A stretch of DNA of 64,000 bases from Topomyia yanbarensis. Its lineage: Eukaryota > Arthropoda > Insecta > Diptera > Culicidae. The stretch lies in contig NC_080672.1 of assembly GCF_030247195.1 (NCBI RefSeq), positions 370,520,166-370,584,165 on the forward strand, read 5' to 3'. Below the pieces are notes generated by a model, which saw only the letters and a program-made list of their open reading frames with translations, was not told the DNA's origin and made no database searches. The position numbers were made by a program, and so were the translations under genes. Every line of letters starts with the position of its first letter. The stretch's first letter is position 1. This document shows positions 9,491-20,178 of the stretch, in pieces.

Positions 9491-12400
9491 AATTCTAGAT
9501 TTCTGCAACCTAAATAACTCGGAAAATCATCCCGAATAATACAGTTTTTATCACCAAATACTGACTTTGTGAAATGTACTTAGTGCAAAATAACGATAAT
9601 CAAGTTGAAGCAAAACTTTGGGTTTTTTTAAAAACCATTTTGTATTTCATCATCCCATTTAAACAACGTCCATGCCACACCTTTCAACGAACATCCACCA
9701 AAAACCACACTTTCATCGAACGATCATCCCGAGCACGAAAGAAGGCGAAAGTTCATTACTCCTTGCTGTAACAATCCTTGCAAATTTAAAGACTCGTTAG
9801 TTAATCCACATTTGCACGCCCTTGGTGCAATACTTAAGATAATCATCCTTGCAAAGCTTTGAACTATAACGTACAGAGCAAGTACGTACAGCTGAATGTC
9901 CTGCGGTTAAGCGGCAAAAAGACTCCCAACAATGAGCTAATAAAAATCATCCGACTCCGAAGAGTGTATGAAACTTGCATAAATCGCTGGAGTGCGGTTC
10001 GCGTGGCTTTCGGTCGCCGCCATCACCACCGCTACTCTCGGATGGGCGCTGACACATCAGTCGAACCTGCAATGGGATTATGCTTTGAGTAGCGCTTGTT
10101 TATGGCGATTCATCAAACTCAGAACTACCGGCCGAGAATTTACATGATTGAAGCTGATTAAAATCGGATAACCATTCTGTATGCTTAAGTTCTTGGGAAC
10201 GGCGTTGGAAAATATACCCTTTCGACATTGGAATTTTCGATTGAAATACCTGCATACTTGGGCGTAAGCATAAACCTTCGACTGCAGGATCCGAGAGGGC
10301 CACTCGTGACTGAGACGGAACGCACTGCGAACTGACTGGTGCAGTTCAGCGAGAGTGACGTCCATTAGCCCCACGCACCCGCAGGCACAGCGAGTGCGTT
10401 TCATAACCATCGCTCTGCCAAACAAAGCAGACTCGATGAGCCGTTTTATTCGCTTACCCCGTTGTGTGTGTGTGTGTGTTGTTCCAACTCGCAGATTCCG
10501 CGCCACACCAACCGCAGGACATTGCTTAAAAAGCCATGCATTACCGGTACTTATGCAAGACGGGGGAAAATTAGATACGACGTCGCGGTCGTGTGGCCAC
10601 GGGGGCGCATTCCTTCCATAAGGGCCCCGATGAGGCAATTGATCAAAAAGCCACAAAAATTCACGATTTTTCGGTGCGGCATGTAATTTGCGGTCACACG
10701 CAGCTTGAGCCGAACGTGAGTAAGCAGCAGATGTTTTTTTTTTATTTCGTTGCTCCCCTTTCATCCGATCGTCCTGATGCCCCTAGGAATGGGAGGTCAT
10801 GATTGGAGAATTTTCGGATTTCGCTTGGAAAGGCACTCCAAGGTAGACAAAGGATAATTTTCAAGCTGCGACGAGCGACGGGCAGAATCGTGAACGACAC
10901 GCTTTTGGGTCATAAAATAGTGCCCTGGGTTTTCAGTTCCTTTGTTTTGCGCTTTCCATTGCCTCACTACCTCGATAAATCGCCAAAAAACGTGGCCAAT
11001 TTCGGTGCCGAAAAATTGTTGAAGCAATACGACAGTTTATGGCATTTTATGTCGACATCGGAGCAATCAGCGCAGGTATCTGCGCAGGTATACGGTAATG
11101 CTCCGGCGAAGGATTTTCTGTGAAATAAAACTATAAAGCGTCGGATTGCACCGCTCGCTTCACTCGTGAGTCTGTCTACCTCGGGATGTAATAATAATTA
11201 TCGTAAACAGTGCGGCACGTTTGTCCTCAGGTCGACAGTGAGGTAGATTCCTTTCCATTGATTTTAACAATTCTAAACTGTACTTTGTTTGGAAAAACTT
11301 TTTTCAATTTTGTTCGTGAACGAACGATAGCTCCATCGACTTACCATGATTGAAACGCTTCAAATGTCTCTAAAATTACTAAATCTAGCTATTAACAAAA
11401 TATTTAAGTTGTTCATTCAATGCATTATTAATGGTAAAACTCAATTCCCTTAAGGCACTATATGTTGTGCTATGCCAAAGTATTGCGTATATTTGAAGTA
11501 CATATCCTTAATAGCGTTTATTTACATTTCCATGGCGATCTGAGAATTAGAACTGAAATTACAGTCCTTGATAACACGCTACCTCCACGCGATTATTTCG
11601 CTTTCGACTTTTACCAAAAGTGACCTCGCAGTGATCAACATATTTCGGATACCGTTGGACTCACAATTGCTAGTGATTGAGCAAAGGATTTTTATTTGCA
11701 TCAATATTACTAATCCGAATGTCAAAAAACAAATTCGAATGCTCTCAAAACCTGATTTTTGGAGAAAATCGTCACCATTGCTGAGTTTACTGAAAACATT
11801 AATTGCGTTTTAATTGATCCTTGGTTACGCAAATAGTTGTTCAGATCCTATTTTATTGCAAATAATTAAGTAGTTTTCATTTCGTTTTATTCTGAATTGC
11901 ACATATTTTGTCGCATGTAATTTTAAATATTCTTTGATTTGATGGCATTGTAAGGGAACACGTATCCGCCGGTTGATGCTAATCGAGCTGACATTTCTTT
12001 GGACTGATTAAAGTAATTTCTTTGTTTGTTTAGTGGTAATTTGACCAACCAGAAAACTAATCTACTGGGCATTTATTGTGCGTGGGGAATACGCATAGTC
12101 TTGTCGGAGTGAAGTGATGACCGTTGAATCATGTATGAGGGTTGAGTGTTGACAGTTCGCGAGAGGAATCAGAAGCCAATTAGTAGTTCTAGTAGTTGGT
12201 GTAAAAGTTAGTGTCGTCGGTTGTATATTCGACATTCAAAGCTAGTCCTTTCAGACATTTCGGTAGTGCTTATTTTATGCCGTTTAAAATGCGCTTTAGT
12301 TGCTTAAAAACGCGCGTGAATTACAAAACAATCGGCCCCTCATTCAATTGTTCGCGGAGAAAGAAACCAATACATAATTATCGTTTTATTTGCTTTAGAA

Positions 12401-12555
12401 TACCAACGTTTATACACGATAAATAATACCCATATTACGAAATCTTCAAATATCGTAATCGCTTTTTATGATATTGTATTGTTTTTGAAATGTCGTGTTT
12501 CGCCGGAATAAAGAAACAAGGAATAATAAAATCGGTCACATACATTTTGATATAA
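9491..12555. other. Unassigned stretch, partly GC-richer
   Basis: No gene or element is recognisable. Between about 9,960 and 11,110 the GC content is higher and long spurious frames appear, including one of 228 codons on the minus strand at 10078-10764, with odd composition and no known motif. A short (GT)n tract lies at 10463-10479. The last part (11,200-12,550) is AT-rich and featureless. Confidence 0.45.
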
Positions 12556-12812
12556 TTAACCCTCAAAAAGGCAAGCGGGTCTCAGAGGCCCGTCACGTTA
12601 CAATTTTTTAGTTACAAAAAAATGTGTATGCAGTATAAGCTTGGGCATGGAAATTTTGATAAGTAGCTTTGAAATCTATAACAAAACTAAAGAATTGTGA
12701 AATTTTCATCTATGGAGTGATGCGCAGCTATGTTTGAATTTTTTACATGCACAAAAAGGCAAGCCGGGCCTGGCAGGCCCGGTGTGCGTGCAATATTTAC
12801 TAGGAATACCAC
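12556..12812 (+). repeat. Dispersed repeat with paired GC hairpins, copy 1
   Basis: The unit starts TTAACCCTCAAAAAGGCAAG and a second copy of its first 175 bp lies at 32006-32180 at high identity. Near each end is a similar block (AAAAAGGCAAGC followed by a GC-rich hairpin, then ACGTTACAAT or GCGTGCAAT). The second block contains a perfect 9-bp stem, CCGGGCCTG and CAGGCCCGG, around a single G at 12764-12782. It may be a MITE or one unit of a dispersed satellite. No coding potential. Confidence 0.7.
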
Positions 12813-12837
12813 AGGTTTTATACATAATTATTTATCT

Positions 12838-13659
12838 GAAAAACCTGCTTTAATCCACCTAGAGGTGCAATTGTGCCTTTCTCATTTCTCCAAACTATGA
12901 TTTAATTACTGGTTCGTACAATATAACATTATGGAAATGTCTTTCATTCTTATTACACTTTGTAAGTATATATAAGAGCACCTTTTTGCATTATCGCGGT
13001 ATCAGTTTGAATCGGAGTTTTTTATGTGATCGCACTCCACAACCCGTAACTCCGGAGCCGGAAGTCGGATGGAGATGGAATTTAATATCAGTTTCCGGGG
13101 ACGCAGCACCTTTCATTTGAGACTAAGTTGATCAAATCGGTCTAGCCATTTTCGAGAAACCAATATAACCGTTATTCTGAATTTGGATGCTTCCGGATCC
13201 GTCGATGGTGGCCAGTGTGGCCAAAGAGACTTTGAATGACTGTTGGTGACCTAGATCTACAAATTCAACAGTTGTGTTTACATTTTGAAAAATATAATCA
13301 CCTTTTTACATTCATCGCAGAATTCGTTAGAATCCGGATTTGCTGCGTGATCGTACGTATCACCCTGTAATTCAGGAACCAGAACTCGGATCCACACAAA
13401 ATTCAACAGCAGCTAATGGACCCTCCATTTAAAAGCAAGTTTGTCAAAATCGGTTCAGAAAATTCCGAGAAACCGATGTGGACAAATCAACAAATTTTGT
13501 TTTGTAACCATACTCTTCAACTGAACAAGAATGTCGGTTAAAAATGAAATTTAATTGCAACCTATGGGAATATTATACCTTTCATTTGAATCTTAGTTTG
13601 TAAAAATCGGTTCAGCCATCTCCGAGAAACCGATGTGGACATTTTGTTAACAAATCCGC
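12838..13659 (+). repeat. Left part of a CATA-bearing dispersed repeat
   Basis: The left end carries CAATTGTGCCTTTCTCAT, which has an inverted partner (ATGAGAAAGGCAAAA) on the far side of the R1 insertion near 19670-19685. The inside has three diverged copies of a unit ending in AAATCGGTTCAGCCAT then CCGAGAAACCGATGTGGAC, at about 13131, 13446 and 13595. The unit then runs into a (CATA)n tract. A right-hand part of the same repeat also appears inverted at 23700-23823. It looks like a non-autonomous DNA element with internal tandem units. Confidence 0.65.
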
Positions 13660-13710
13660 ACATACACACATACATACATACATACATACATACATACATA
13701 CATACATACA

Positions 13711-13744
<34 letters not shown>

Positions 13745-13829
13745 CATACATACATACATACATACATACATACATACATACATACATACATACATACATA
13801 CATACATACATACATACATACATACATAC

Positions 13830-13860
<31 letters not shown>

Positions 13861-13958
13861 CATACATACATACATACATACATACATACATACATACATA
13901 CATACATACATACATACATACATACATACATACATACACACATACATACATACATACA
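13660..13958 (+). repeat. (CATA)n microsatellite
   Basis: About 299 bp of a CATA tetranucleotide repeat with few interruptions (for example near 13740 and 13828). Because the unit is 4 bp, any open frame reads His-Thr-Tyr-Ile over and over, and the minus strand reads Tyr-Val-Cys-Met. These frames are artefacts. The tract is the target into which the R1 LINE has inserted. Confidence 0.98.
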
Positions 13959-15329
13959 GGCACGGCAAATCCGTTTGCCAGAGGTGGGTTGGTGAGGTCA
14001 CCACCACCAATAGTAGCTGAAGTCACCCAGCAAGAGCAGGAGGAGGGGAAGCCGAAGCAACAGCAACAGCAGCAACAAAAACAGCCGGAGCAGAGCGGAA
14101 GGAGCTACACCCCACAAACGCCAAAGGTAGTGGTAGCGAGGCACTTGGTGGAGGAGCTCCACAAGTTCGTGGACATGAGAAACAATGTCCACAAAGACAT
14201 TAAGGAGATGCTCATCAAAATCCGGAAGGCGCTACTGTCTGCCGTGAAAGAGTACGATACGGCAACGCAGAGGGCAGATTCAGCTGAGCGAGCATCCGCG
14301 TCGGCTAAGGCTACTATCCTCCTAGCCCCTCCGAAACAGGGTAAGGAGAGGCAGATTGGAGTGGAGAACACGCCAGTTCCCATAACTCCAAAGAGGACAA
14401 GATCCTCACCAGGAGAAGAAAGACCAGGCGGGTCAAAGAGGCAGACGCTCGAGGATGCTGTTGCTGCCGAAGAAAAGGACGCCACCTTACAGGGTGAAAG
14501 CTGGAGCACCGTTGTAGGTCGGAAGGAGAAACGCGGGAAACAGCAAAAAAAGAAGGAGGAGCGAAAAGGGGAGCAGAAGAGGAAATCAGAACCCTCGGCT
14601 CGTCAGAAGGCGCCTAAGGGAGAAGCCGTGCTCGTCAAAGCAAATGACGAGACTACGTACGCAGCACTGCTCAAAAAGGTCAGAGAGGACCCGGAGCTGA
14701 AAGATTTGGGGGAAAACGTGTTAAGAGTCAGGCGTACCCAAAAAAATGAGATGCTCCTCGAGCTTAAGAAGAATACTACGACTAGTAGCTCTGCCTTGCA
14801 GGAGACTATAACTCAATCAATGGGCGGAAAGGCAGAAGTTAAAGCCTTAAGCCCGGAGATGGTAATCGTGTGCAAAGACCTCGACGAAATAACGACGGAA
14901 GACGAGCTGAGAGGTGCTATGAAGCAGCAGTGCAAACTGGGCGAGGTGCACATGACGATCCGGTTAAGGAAGGGATACGGAGGAACGCAGATAGCGATGA
15001 TACGTTTACCGGTAACCGCTGCAGACAAGGCACTGGAGGTAGGTAAGGTTACAGTTGGATGGTCGAGATGCCTACTGAGAGCCGCCCCACGAGTAAACAA
15101 ACAAGCAGAGAAATGCTTCAAATGTTTAGGCTTTGGACATTTAGCAGGGGCTTGCAAAGGCCCGGACAGATCCGGGATGTGCTGGAAATGCGGAGAGACG
15201 GGCCATCTTGCGAGAGACTGCACGCAGAGGCCGAAGTGCTTGCTTTGCACCCCAGCGGAAGGGAACGACCATCAGACGGGTGGCTTTAAATACCCAGCGT
15301 ACAAGAAGGCGACTGCAGGCCAACGGTGA
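13959..15329 (+). CDS. R1-clade ORF1, gag-like nucleic-acid-binding protein, 5'-incomplete
   Basis: ORF1 protein binds the element RNA and forms the particle that carries it to the nucleus. The frame is open from the microsatellite to the TGA at 15327-15329. The N-terminal part is Gln- and Lys-rich and low in complexity. The C-terminal third ends in zinc knuckles, CFKCLGFGHLAGAC (about 15118-15159) and CWKCGETGHLARDC (about 15180-15221), each CX2CX4HX4C. A third partial knuckle begins CLLC and then lacks its last Cys (FK where a Cys is expected). The first in-frame ATG is at 14175, inside the protein, so the normal start is probably missing. The open frame continues upstream through (CATA)n only because that repeat lacks stops. 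Confidence 0.85.
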   Translation, partial: GTANPFARGGLVRSPPPIVAEVTQQEQEEGKPKQQQQQQQKQPEQSGRSYTPQTPKVVVARHLVEELHKFVDMRNNVHKDIKEMLIKIRKALLSAVKEYDTATQRADSAERASASAKATILLAPPKQGKERQIGVENTPVPITPKRTRSSPGEERPGGSKRQTLEDAVAAEEKDATLQGESWSTVVGRKEKRGKQQKKKEERKGEQKRKSEPSARQKAPKGEAVLVKANDETTYAALLKKVREDPELKDLGENVLRVRRTQKNEMLLELKKNTTTSSSALQETITQSMGGKAEVKALSPEMVIVCKDLDEITTEDELRGAMKQQCKLGEVHMTIRLRKGYGGTQIAMIRLPVTAADKALEVGKVTVGWSRCLLRAAPRVNKQAEKCFKCLGFGHLAGACKGPDRSGMCWKCGETGHLARDCTQRPKCLLCTPAEGNDHQTGGFKYPAYKKATAGQR

Positions 15330-18262
15330 TGGAGATGACCCAGATAAACCTGAATCACTGTGATACCGCACAGCAACTGTTGTGGCAGTCTACGACAGAA
15401 ACTATGTGCGATGTCGCTTTGATCGCAGAGCCTTATCAAGTCCCCCCTAATAACGGTAACTGGGTGGCGGATAGATCAGGAACCGCAGCGATACAAGTAA
15501 TGGGAAGATTCCCTATCCAAGAAGTGGTAGAACGTTCCTATGAGGGTTTCGTGATAGCCAAAATCAACGGCATCTTCGTATGTAGCTGTTACGCTCCCCC
15601 AAGGTGGACAGTAGAGCAGTTCAGCCTAATGCTGGAGCAGTTAACCGAGCAGTTGATCGATCGGAAGCCGGTAGTCATTGGTGGTGACTTCAACGCCTGG
15701 GCTGTGGAATGGGGCAGTAGAGTAACCAACACAAGAGGGTGTATCCTGCATGAAGCTCTAGCGAAGTTAGACGTACGATTGTGCAATGAAGGCTCTGTTA
15801 GTACATTTCGGAGAGACGGGAGGGAGTCCATCATAGACGTCACATTCTGTAGTCCCTCATTGACGGCGAACATGAATTGGAGAGTATGCGAAACGTATAC
15901 GCATAGTGACCACCAGGAGATTCGCTACCGTATCGGCCAACGGAACCCCGCGGCAGTACAGAGAAGGGTGACCGGCGAACGAAAGTGGAAGACGAAAGCC
16001 TTCAACAAAGACCTCTTTGTTGAGGCACTTCGGCCGAACGGCGGGACCGAGAACATGGATGCGGCTGACCTAACAAGAAGGATTGTGGCGGCTTATGACG
16101 CCACAATGCCGCGAAAACTGGAACCACGCAACAAACGGCGTCCAGATTACTGGTGGAACGAAACGCTTAGTACATTACGCGCTGCTTGTCTCAGAGCCAG
16201 AAGGCGGGCCCAAAGAGCAAGGTCGGAGCCAGATAGAGAAGAGCGAAAGGCAGCGTTTCGGGAAGCTAGGGCCGCTTTAAAACGGGAGATCAGACTTAGC
16301 AAGTCAGAGTGTCACAAGGAGCTATGCCGAGAAGTAGACGCCAATCCCTGGGGTGACGCATACCGAGTCGTGATGGTGAAAATGAAGGGTCCGACGACGC
16401 CAGCCGAAATGTGTCCAAGCAAGCTGAAGATAATCGTCGAGGGTCTTTTCCCGAAGCACGATCCAACTATATGGCCACCGACATCGTACGGCGAAGAAGA
16501 AGGAACAAGCACGGATCGGCAAGTGACTAATGACGAGCTAGCAGAAGCATCGAAGCGCCTAAAATCAAAGAAAGCCCCTGGTCCGGATGGAATACCAAAC
16601 GTGGTACTGAAAGCTGCGATCCTGGCATATCCGGACATGTTCAGGATAGTGATGCAGAAGTGCCTAAATGAAGTCAACTTCCCCGAAATGTGGAAGGTCC
16701 AGAAGCTGGTGTTGCTGCCGAAGCCAGGGAAGCCACCTGGCGACCCGACCTCGTACAGGCCCATATGCCTGCTGGATACACTCGGAAAACTCCTGGAAAG
16801 GATCATTCTTAACAGGTTGACGAAATTCACGGAAGGTGAGCGCGGACTGTCCAAGATGCAGTTCGGTTTCCGCAAAGGAGCATCGACAGTGGATGCAATT
16901 CGGATAGTGCTCGAGAGTGCTGAGAAGTCATCTAAACAGAAGCGAAGAGGAGATCGATACTGCGCTGTGGTCACGATAGATGTGAAGAACGCGTTCAACA
17001 GTGCCAGCTGGGAAGCCATCACTGCAGCGCTGCATAGCATGAGGGTTCCCGACTATCTATGCCAGATCCTGAAGAGCTACTTTCAGAGCAGAGTGCTGCT
17101 GTACGAGACGAGCGAAGGACAGAAGTCACTGCGTGTCACAGCGGGCGTTCCTCAGGGCTCCATTCTCGGGCCAACCCTTTGAAACGGGATGTACGGTGGG
17201 GGCTTAACGCTGCAGCTGCCTAGGAAAGTGAAAATTGTAGGTTTCGCGGACGACGTGTCACTAACGGTGATGGGTGAGGCACTCAAAGAAGTGGAAGTGT
17301 CGGTGATGGAGACAATAGACGCGATTGAGAGCTGGATGAACGGGGTCAAGCTGCAAATAGCTCACCACAAGACGGAGGTGTTGTTGGTCAGCAACTGCAG
17401 ATCGGTTCAACGGATGCAGATCGACGTCGGAGGGCACGTGATTGCATCGAAACGTGCATTGAAGCAATTGGGAGTTATAATCGACAACCGGTTGAGCTTC
17501 AACAACCACGTTGATTACGCCTGTGAAAAGTCGGCGAAGGTAACGAACGCAAAAGCGAGAATCATGCCAAACGTCGGCGGTCCGAGAAGCAGCACGAGAC
17601 GTCTGCTATCTACTGTTTCGTCATCGATACTCCGATATGGGGTTCCTGCCTGGAGTGCTGCGCTGAAAACCAAGCGGAACCGTGAAAAGCTAAACAGGAC
17701 ATTCCAGCTGATGGCCGTACGAGTCGCGAGTGCCTACAAAACAATGTCGTCGGAGACAGTATACGTTATCGCCAGGATGATCCCCATCTGCATTACCTTG
17801 GCGGAGGACGTGGAATGCTATCAGCAGAGAAATGCACGTAACGCTAGGAGACTAGTTCGAGCGGACTCGTTGGCTAAATGGCAACAGGAGTGGGACAACG
17901 CGGAGAAAGGAATGTGGACCCACCGACTCATCCCAAATGTATCGGCCTGGGTACATAGGAAGCATGGAGAGGTGAACTTCCATTTGACGCAGTTTTTGTC
18001 CGGGCACGGATGCTTCCGGAAGTACTTGCATCGGTTTGAACATGCTTCGTCACCCCTTTGCCCAGAGTGTGCGACTGTGTAGGAGACACCAGAACACGTG
18101 GTCTTCGAATGCCCTAGATTCGAAGAAGTTCATAGGGGTATATCTGGTATGACAGTGGACAATATCGTCGAGCTGCAGAGGAAGTGGCGAAGAGACCAGC
18201 AAGAAGCCGCAAATCGGGTCTCGAGAGAAATTCCGCCGCCGGGGAACTCTCCAACCGTGTAG
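15329..18262 (+). pseudogene. R1-clade ORF2, endonuclease plus reverse transcriptase, two stop codons
   Basis: ORF2 nicks the target and copies the RNA in place. Its ATG overlaps the ORF1 stop in TGATG. The N-terminal APE-type endonuclease shows VVIGGDFNAWAVEWGS (near 15680-15720) and the catalytic SDHQE (near 15905). Reverse transcriptase motifs follow: KAPGPDGIPNVVL, LPKPGKPPGDPTSYRPIC, QFGFRKG, the Asp in VTIDVKNAFN, VPQGSILGPTL and the catalytic FADDV at 17243-17257. The C-terminal zinc finger includes CPEC. In-frame stops are TGA at 17180-17182 (normally Trp in this motif) and TAG at 18080-18082. A 22-codon in-frame deletion near 18170 removes a segment kept in the other two copies. Otherwise the frame is intact, so the copy is fairly young. 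Confidence 0.9.
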
Positions 18263-19540
18263 ACTAGGTCCACCGCCGGAGACCAGTTGAGCAGTACGTG
18301 ACGTAGCACCGAGTTGGGTCGTCGGGGCGCCTGGGAACCGGACGTCAAGCTTCACCGGAATCGCTAAACCGACCTCGACATCCTACCGGGTAGCTCGTGA
18401 GTAGGCTAGATCCACCGCCGGGGATTAGACCGAGTAGACCGCGTCGCAGAGCTAGCAGTGGGTCGTTGGGGCGCTGGTGAACCGGAAACTACGCTCCAAC
18501 CGGAATCGCCGGATAGACCTTAGTACCTACTGTATGGCCCGTTGAGTAGGCTAGATCCACCGCCGGGGACTAGATCGAGTAGATCGGGACGACGCGGAGA
18601 GCTAAATGACTCACAAAAACGAACATCGGAATCAGGAGAAATCTACCGCTCGGTTGCAGGAGAATAGGCTAGATCCATTGTTGGGGACTAGACTGAGTAG
18701 TTTGTGAACAAGTGAGGGCGGGAGCTGAATGGCTCATCGGAAAAGTAGAGCGAAACGAAACGAGAGGAAGCCAAAGGGCTCAAGAAATTGTGGTGCTAAA
18801 ACAAAAGAAGAATCGGTGTCGGGAGAGCCTCCTTCGTCGGAGAACTCTCCGTCGGCGTAAGCTAGATCCACCGCCGGGGACTAGACTGAGTAGACCGCGA
18901 CAAAATACCACCAGTCGCAGGTCGTCGGGGCATCAGCGAACCGGACGCCCAGCTCCACCGGAATCGCCGAACTGACCTCGACATGTGGTTGGTTGGCTCG
19001 GTTTCGGGAGAATTTCTCTCGCCGGGGAATTCTCCGTCAAAGTAGGCTAGGTACATCGTCGGGGACTAGACCGAGTAGTTCGCGAACAAGTCTGGTGCTC
19101 AATGAGTAAACGGCGCTGAATGGTGCGAGAAGGGAGTTGCGGTGCTAACTGGCACAAGGGAGCCGAAGGGCTCGGTGAATTAGACAGTCTGAAGTTTTCC
19201 GCCCAGCCTGTACTCGTAGGGGAGGAGTACTAAGCCTCGACTCACAGCCAGCTTTCCGACTGCTATGCAGAACTTGCCAGTCTGTGTGGATGGTAGAGAA
19301 TTGGTGGTGTGTAGAGGAGTGGGGCTGTAACCCGGCGGAAGAAACGAACTAGTAAGTAGTTGAATTAGAGTGTGTGCTATGCACATAAAAACCCCTCCCC
19401 GAAGTAATGCAGTAAGGTAGTGCCGGGGAGGAATCAGGTTCTGGGCAAGAGCAGTGGTTTTTAGCGGGTCGTGTGATGGCAGCCCAAACTCCTTTCCTCA
19501 CTCAGGTTTTCCTGAATTTTTTTTTACTGCTCTCTAAAAA
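18263..19540 (+). other. R1 copy A 3' UTR with six diverged repeat units and a terminal hairpin
   Basis: A motif close to TAGATCCACCGCCGGGGACT recurs six times, near 18266, 18402, 18549, 18667, 18861 and 19043, at spacings of about 120-195 bp. The sequence between copies is also partly repeated (GGTCGTCGGGGCGC with CCGGAATCGCC; AGCTGAATGGCTC). Close to the 3' end, CCTCCCCG (19394-19401) and CGGGGAGG (19424-19431) can pair as a hairpin with a 22-nt loop. Copy C at 56.2-58.5 kb keeps the same six units and the same hairpin, so this structure is a family trait and may serve in 3' end recognition by the reverse transcriptase. That role is an inference. Confidence 0.8.
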
Positions 19541-19690
19541 AAACACACACATACATACACAGAGATATTTTGCGATCTCGACGAACTGAATCAAATGGAG
19601 TATGACACTCGGCCCTCCGGACCTCGGTTAATAAGTCGATTTTTACAGTGATTGCATAGCCTTTCTTTATATGAGAAAGGCAAAACTTGA
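19541..19690 (+). repeat. Right part of the CATA-bearing dispersed repeat
   Basis: After the R1 3' end come ACACACACATACATACAC, then GAGATATTTTGCGATCTCGA and a tract leading to ATGAGAAAGGCAAAA, the inverted partner of the repeat's left end at 12.87 kb. The same block is seen inverted at 23700-23823. Removing the R1 copy would rejoin the two halves. Confidence 0.75.
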
Positions 19691-19873
19691 AAATGAACGA
19701 TTAAGGAAAACTGTGAATTTGAATCATAATTAGGTTTGATTGAACTGAAAGTTGCTATTTGAAAATGAAAATTTGCAGCTCTGGTTCCCATGTGCCCTAC
19801 TTGGAGCCGCCGGTTGACTGATATCTAGGGCTTTGTGATTTGCCAAATAGTCCCACATTTCTTACATTCGAAA

Positions 19874-20170
19874 CAGGGCCGGCGAAAGCGTGGGTAGTAT
19901 GTGTAGTACTACCCACTCGAAAATAACCGAGTGGGCAATTACCCACTTGAAATTTTGAACCATTTCAAAAAATTTAGATGCGCAACGCATGTATCTCACA
20001 CTACACACATTTGAAAGCATCGATGTGCCACAATTCCATTTGCATAAACGAACGTGATTTAATGTGAATGTAATGAAAGCGTGTGCATTGCGAAAAGGGA
20101 AACAATCCTTACTAATGGACCCCTCACCCTATGCTTTCTACCCACTCGGGCGTAAAGTGTTCCGCCCCTG
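19874..20170. mobile_element. hAT-type MITE, 297 bp, with perfect 8-bp TSD
   Basis: The ends are CAGGGCCGGCG and, in reverse complement, CAGGGGCGGAAC. ATTCGAAA lies directly outside both ends (19866-19873 and 20171-20178). Inside, GTGGGTAGTA and TACCCACTCG blocks form further inverted symmetry. No coding potential. The CAG start and 8-bp duplication place it with the hAT superfamily. Confidence 0.85.
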
Positions 20171-20178
20171 ATTCGAAA

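Larger units (their letters stand above)
13959..19543 (+). mobile_element. R1-clade non-LTR retrotransposon (Waldo-like), copy A
   Basis: ORF1 (gag-like with zinc knuckles) and ORF2 (endonuclease and reverse transcriptase) lie in order on the plus strand, followed by a 1.3-kb 3' UTR. The element starts directly after (CATA)n and ends with a short A run followed by ACACACACATACATACAC, so both flanks are pieces of an (ACAY)n array. The Waldo lineage of the R1 clade is known for this target. ORF1 lacks its start codon, so the 5' end seems slightly truncated, and ORF2 has two nonsense codons. The insertion lies within the CATA-bearing repeat of 12838-13659 and 19541-19690. Confidence 0.9.

Noticed and set aside
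10463..10479. (GT)n tract as a regulatory site
   Set aside because: Only about eight units; ordinary microsatellite.
10078..10764. 228-codon open frame on the minus strand
   Set aside because: The composition is odd, it overlaps other frames on the plus strand, includes a CA/GT repeat, and has no motif I recognise. GC-richer DNA readily gives such frames.
13562..14026. Open frames of Tyr-Val-Cys-Met repeats on the minus strand
   Set aside because: They are translations of the (CATA)n microsatellite.
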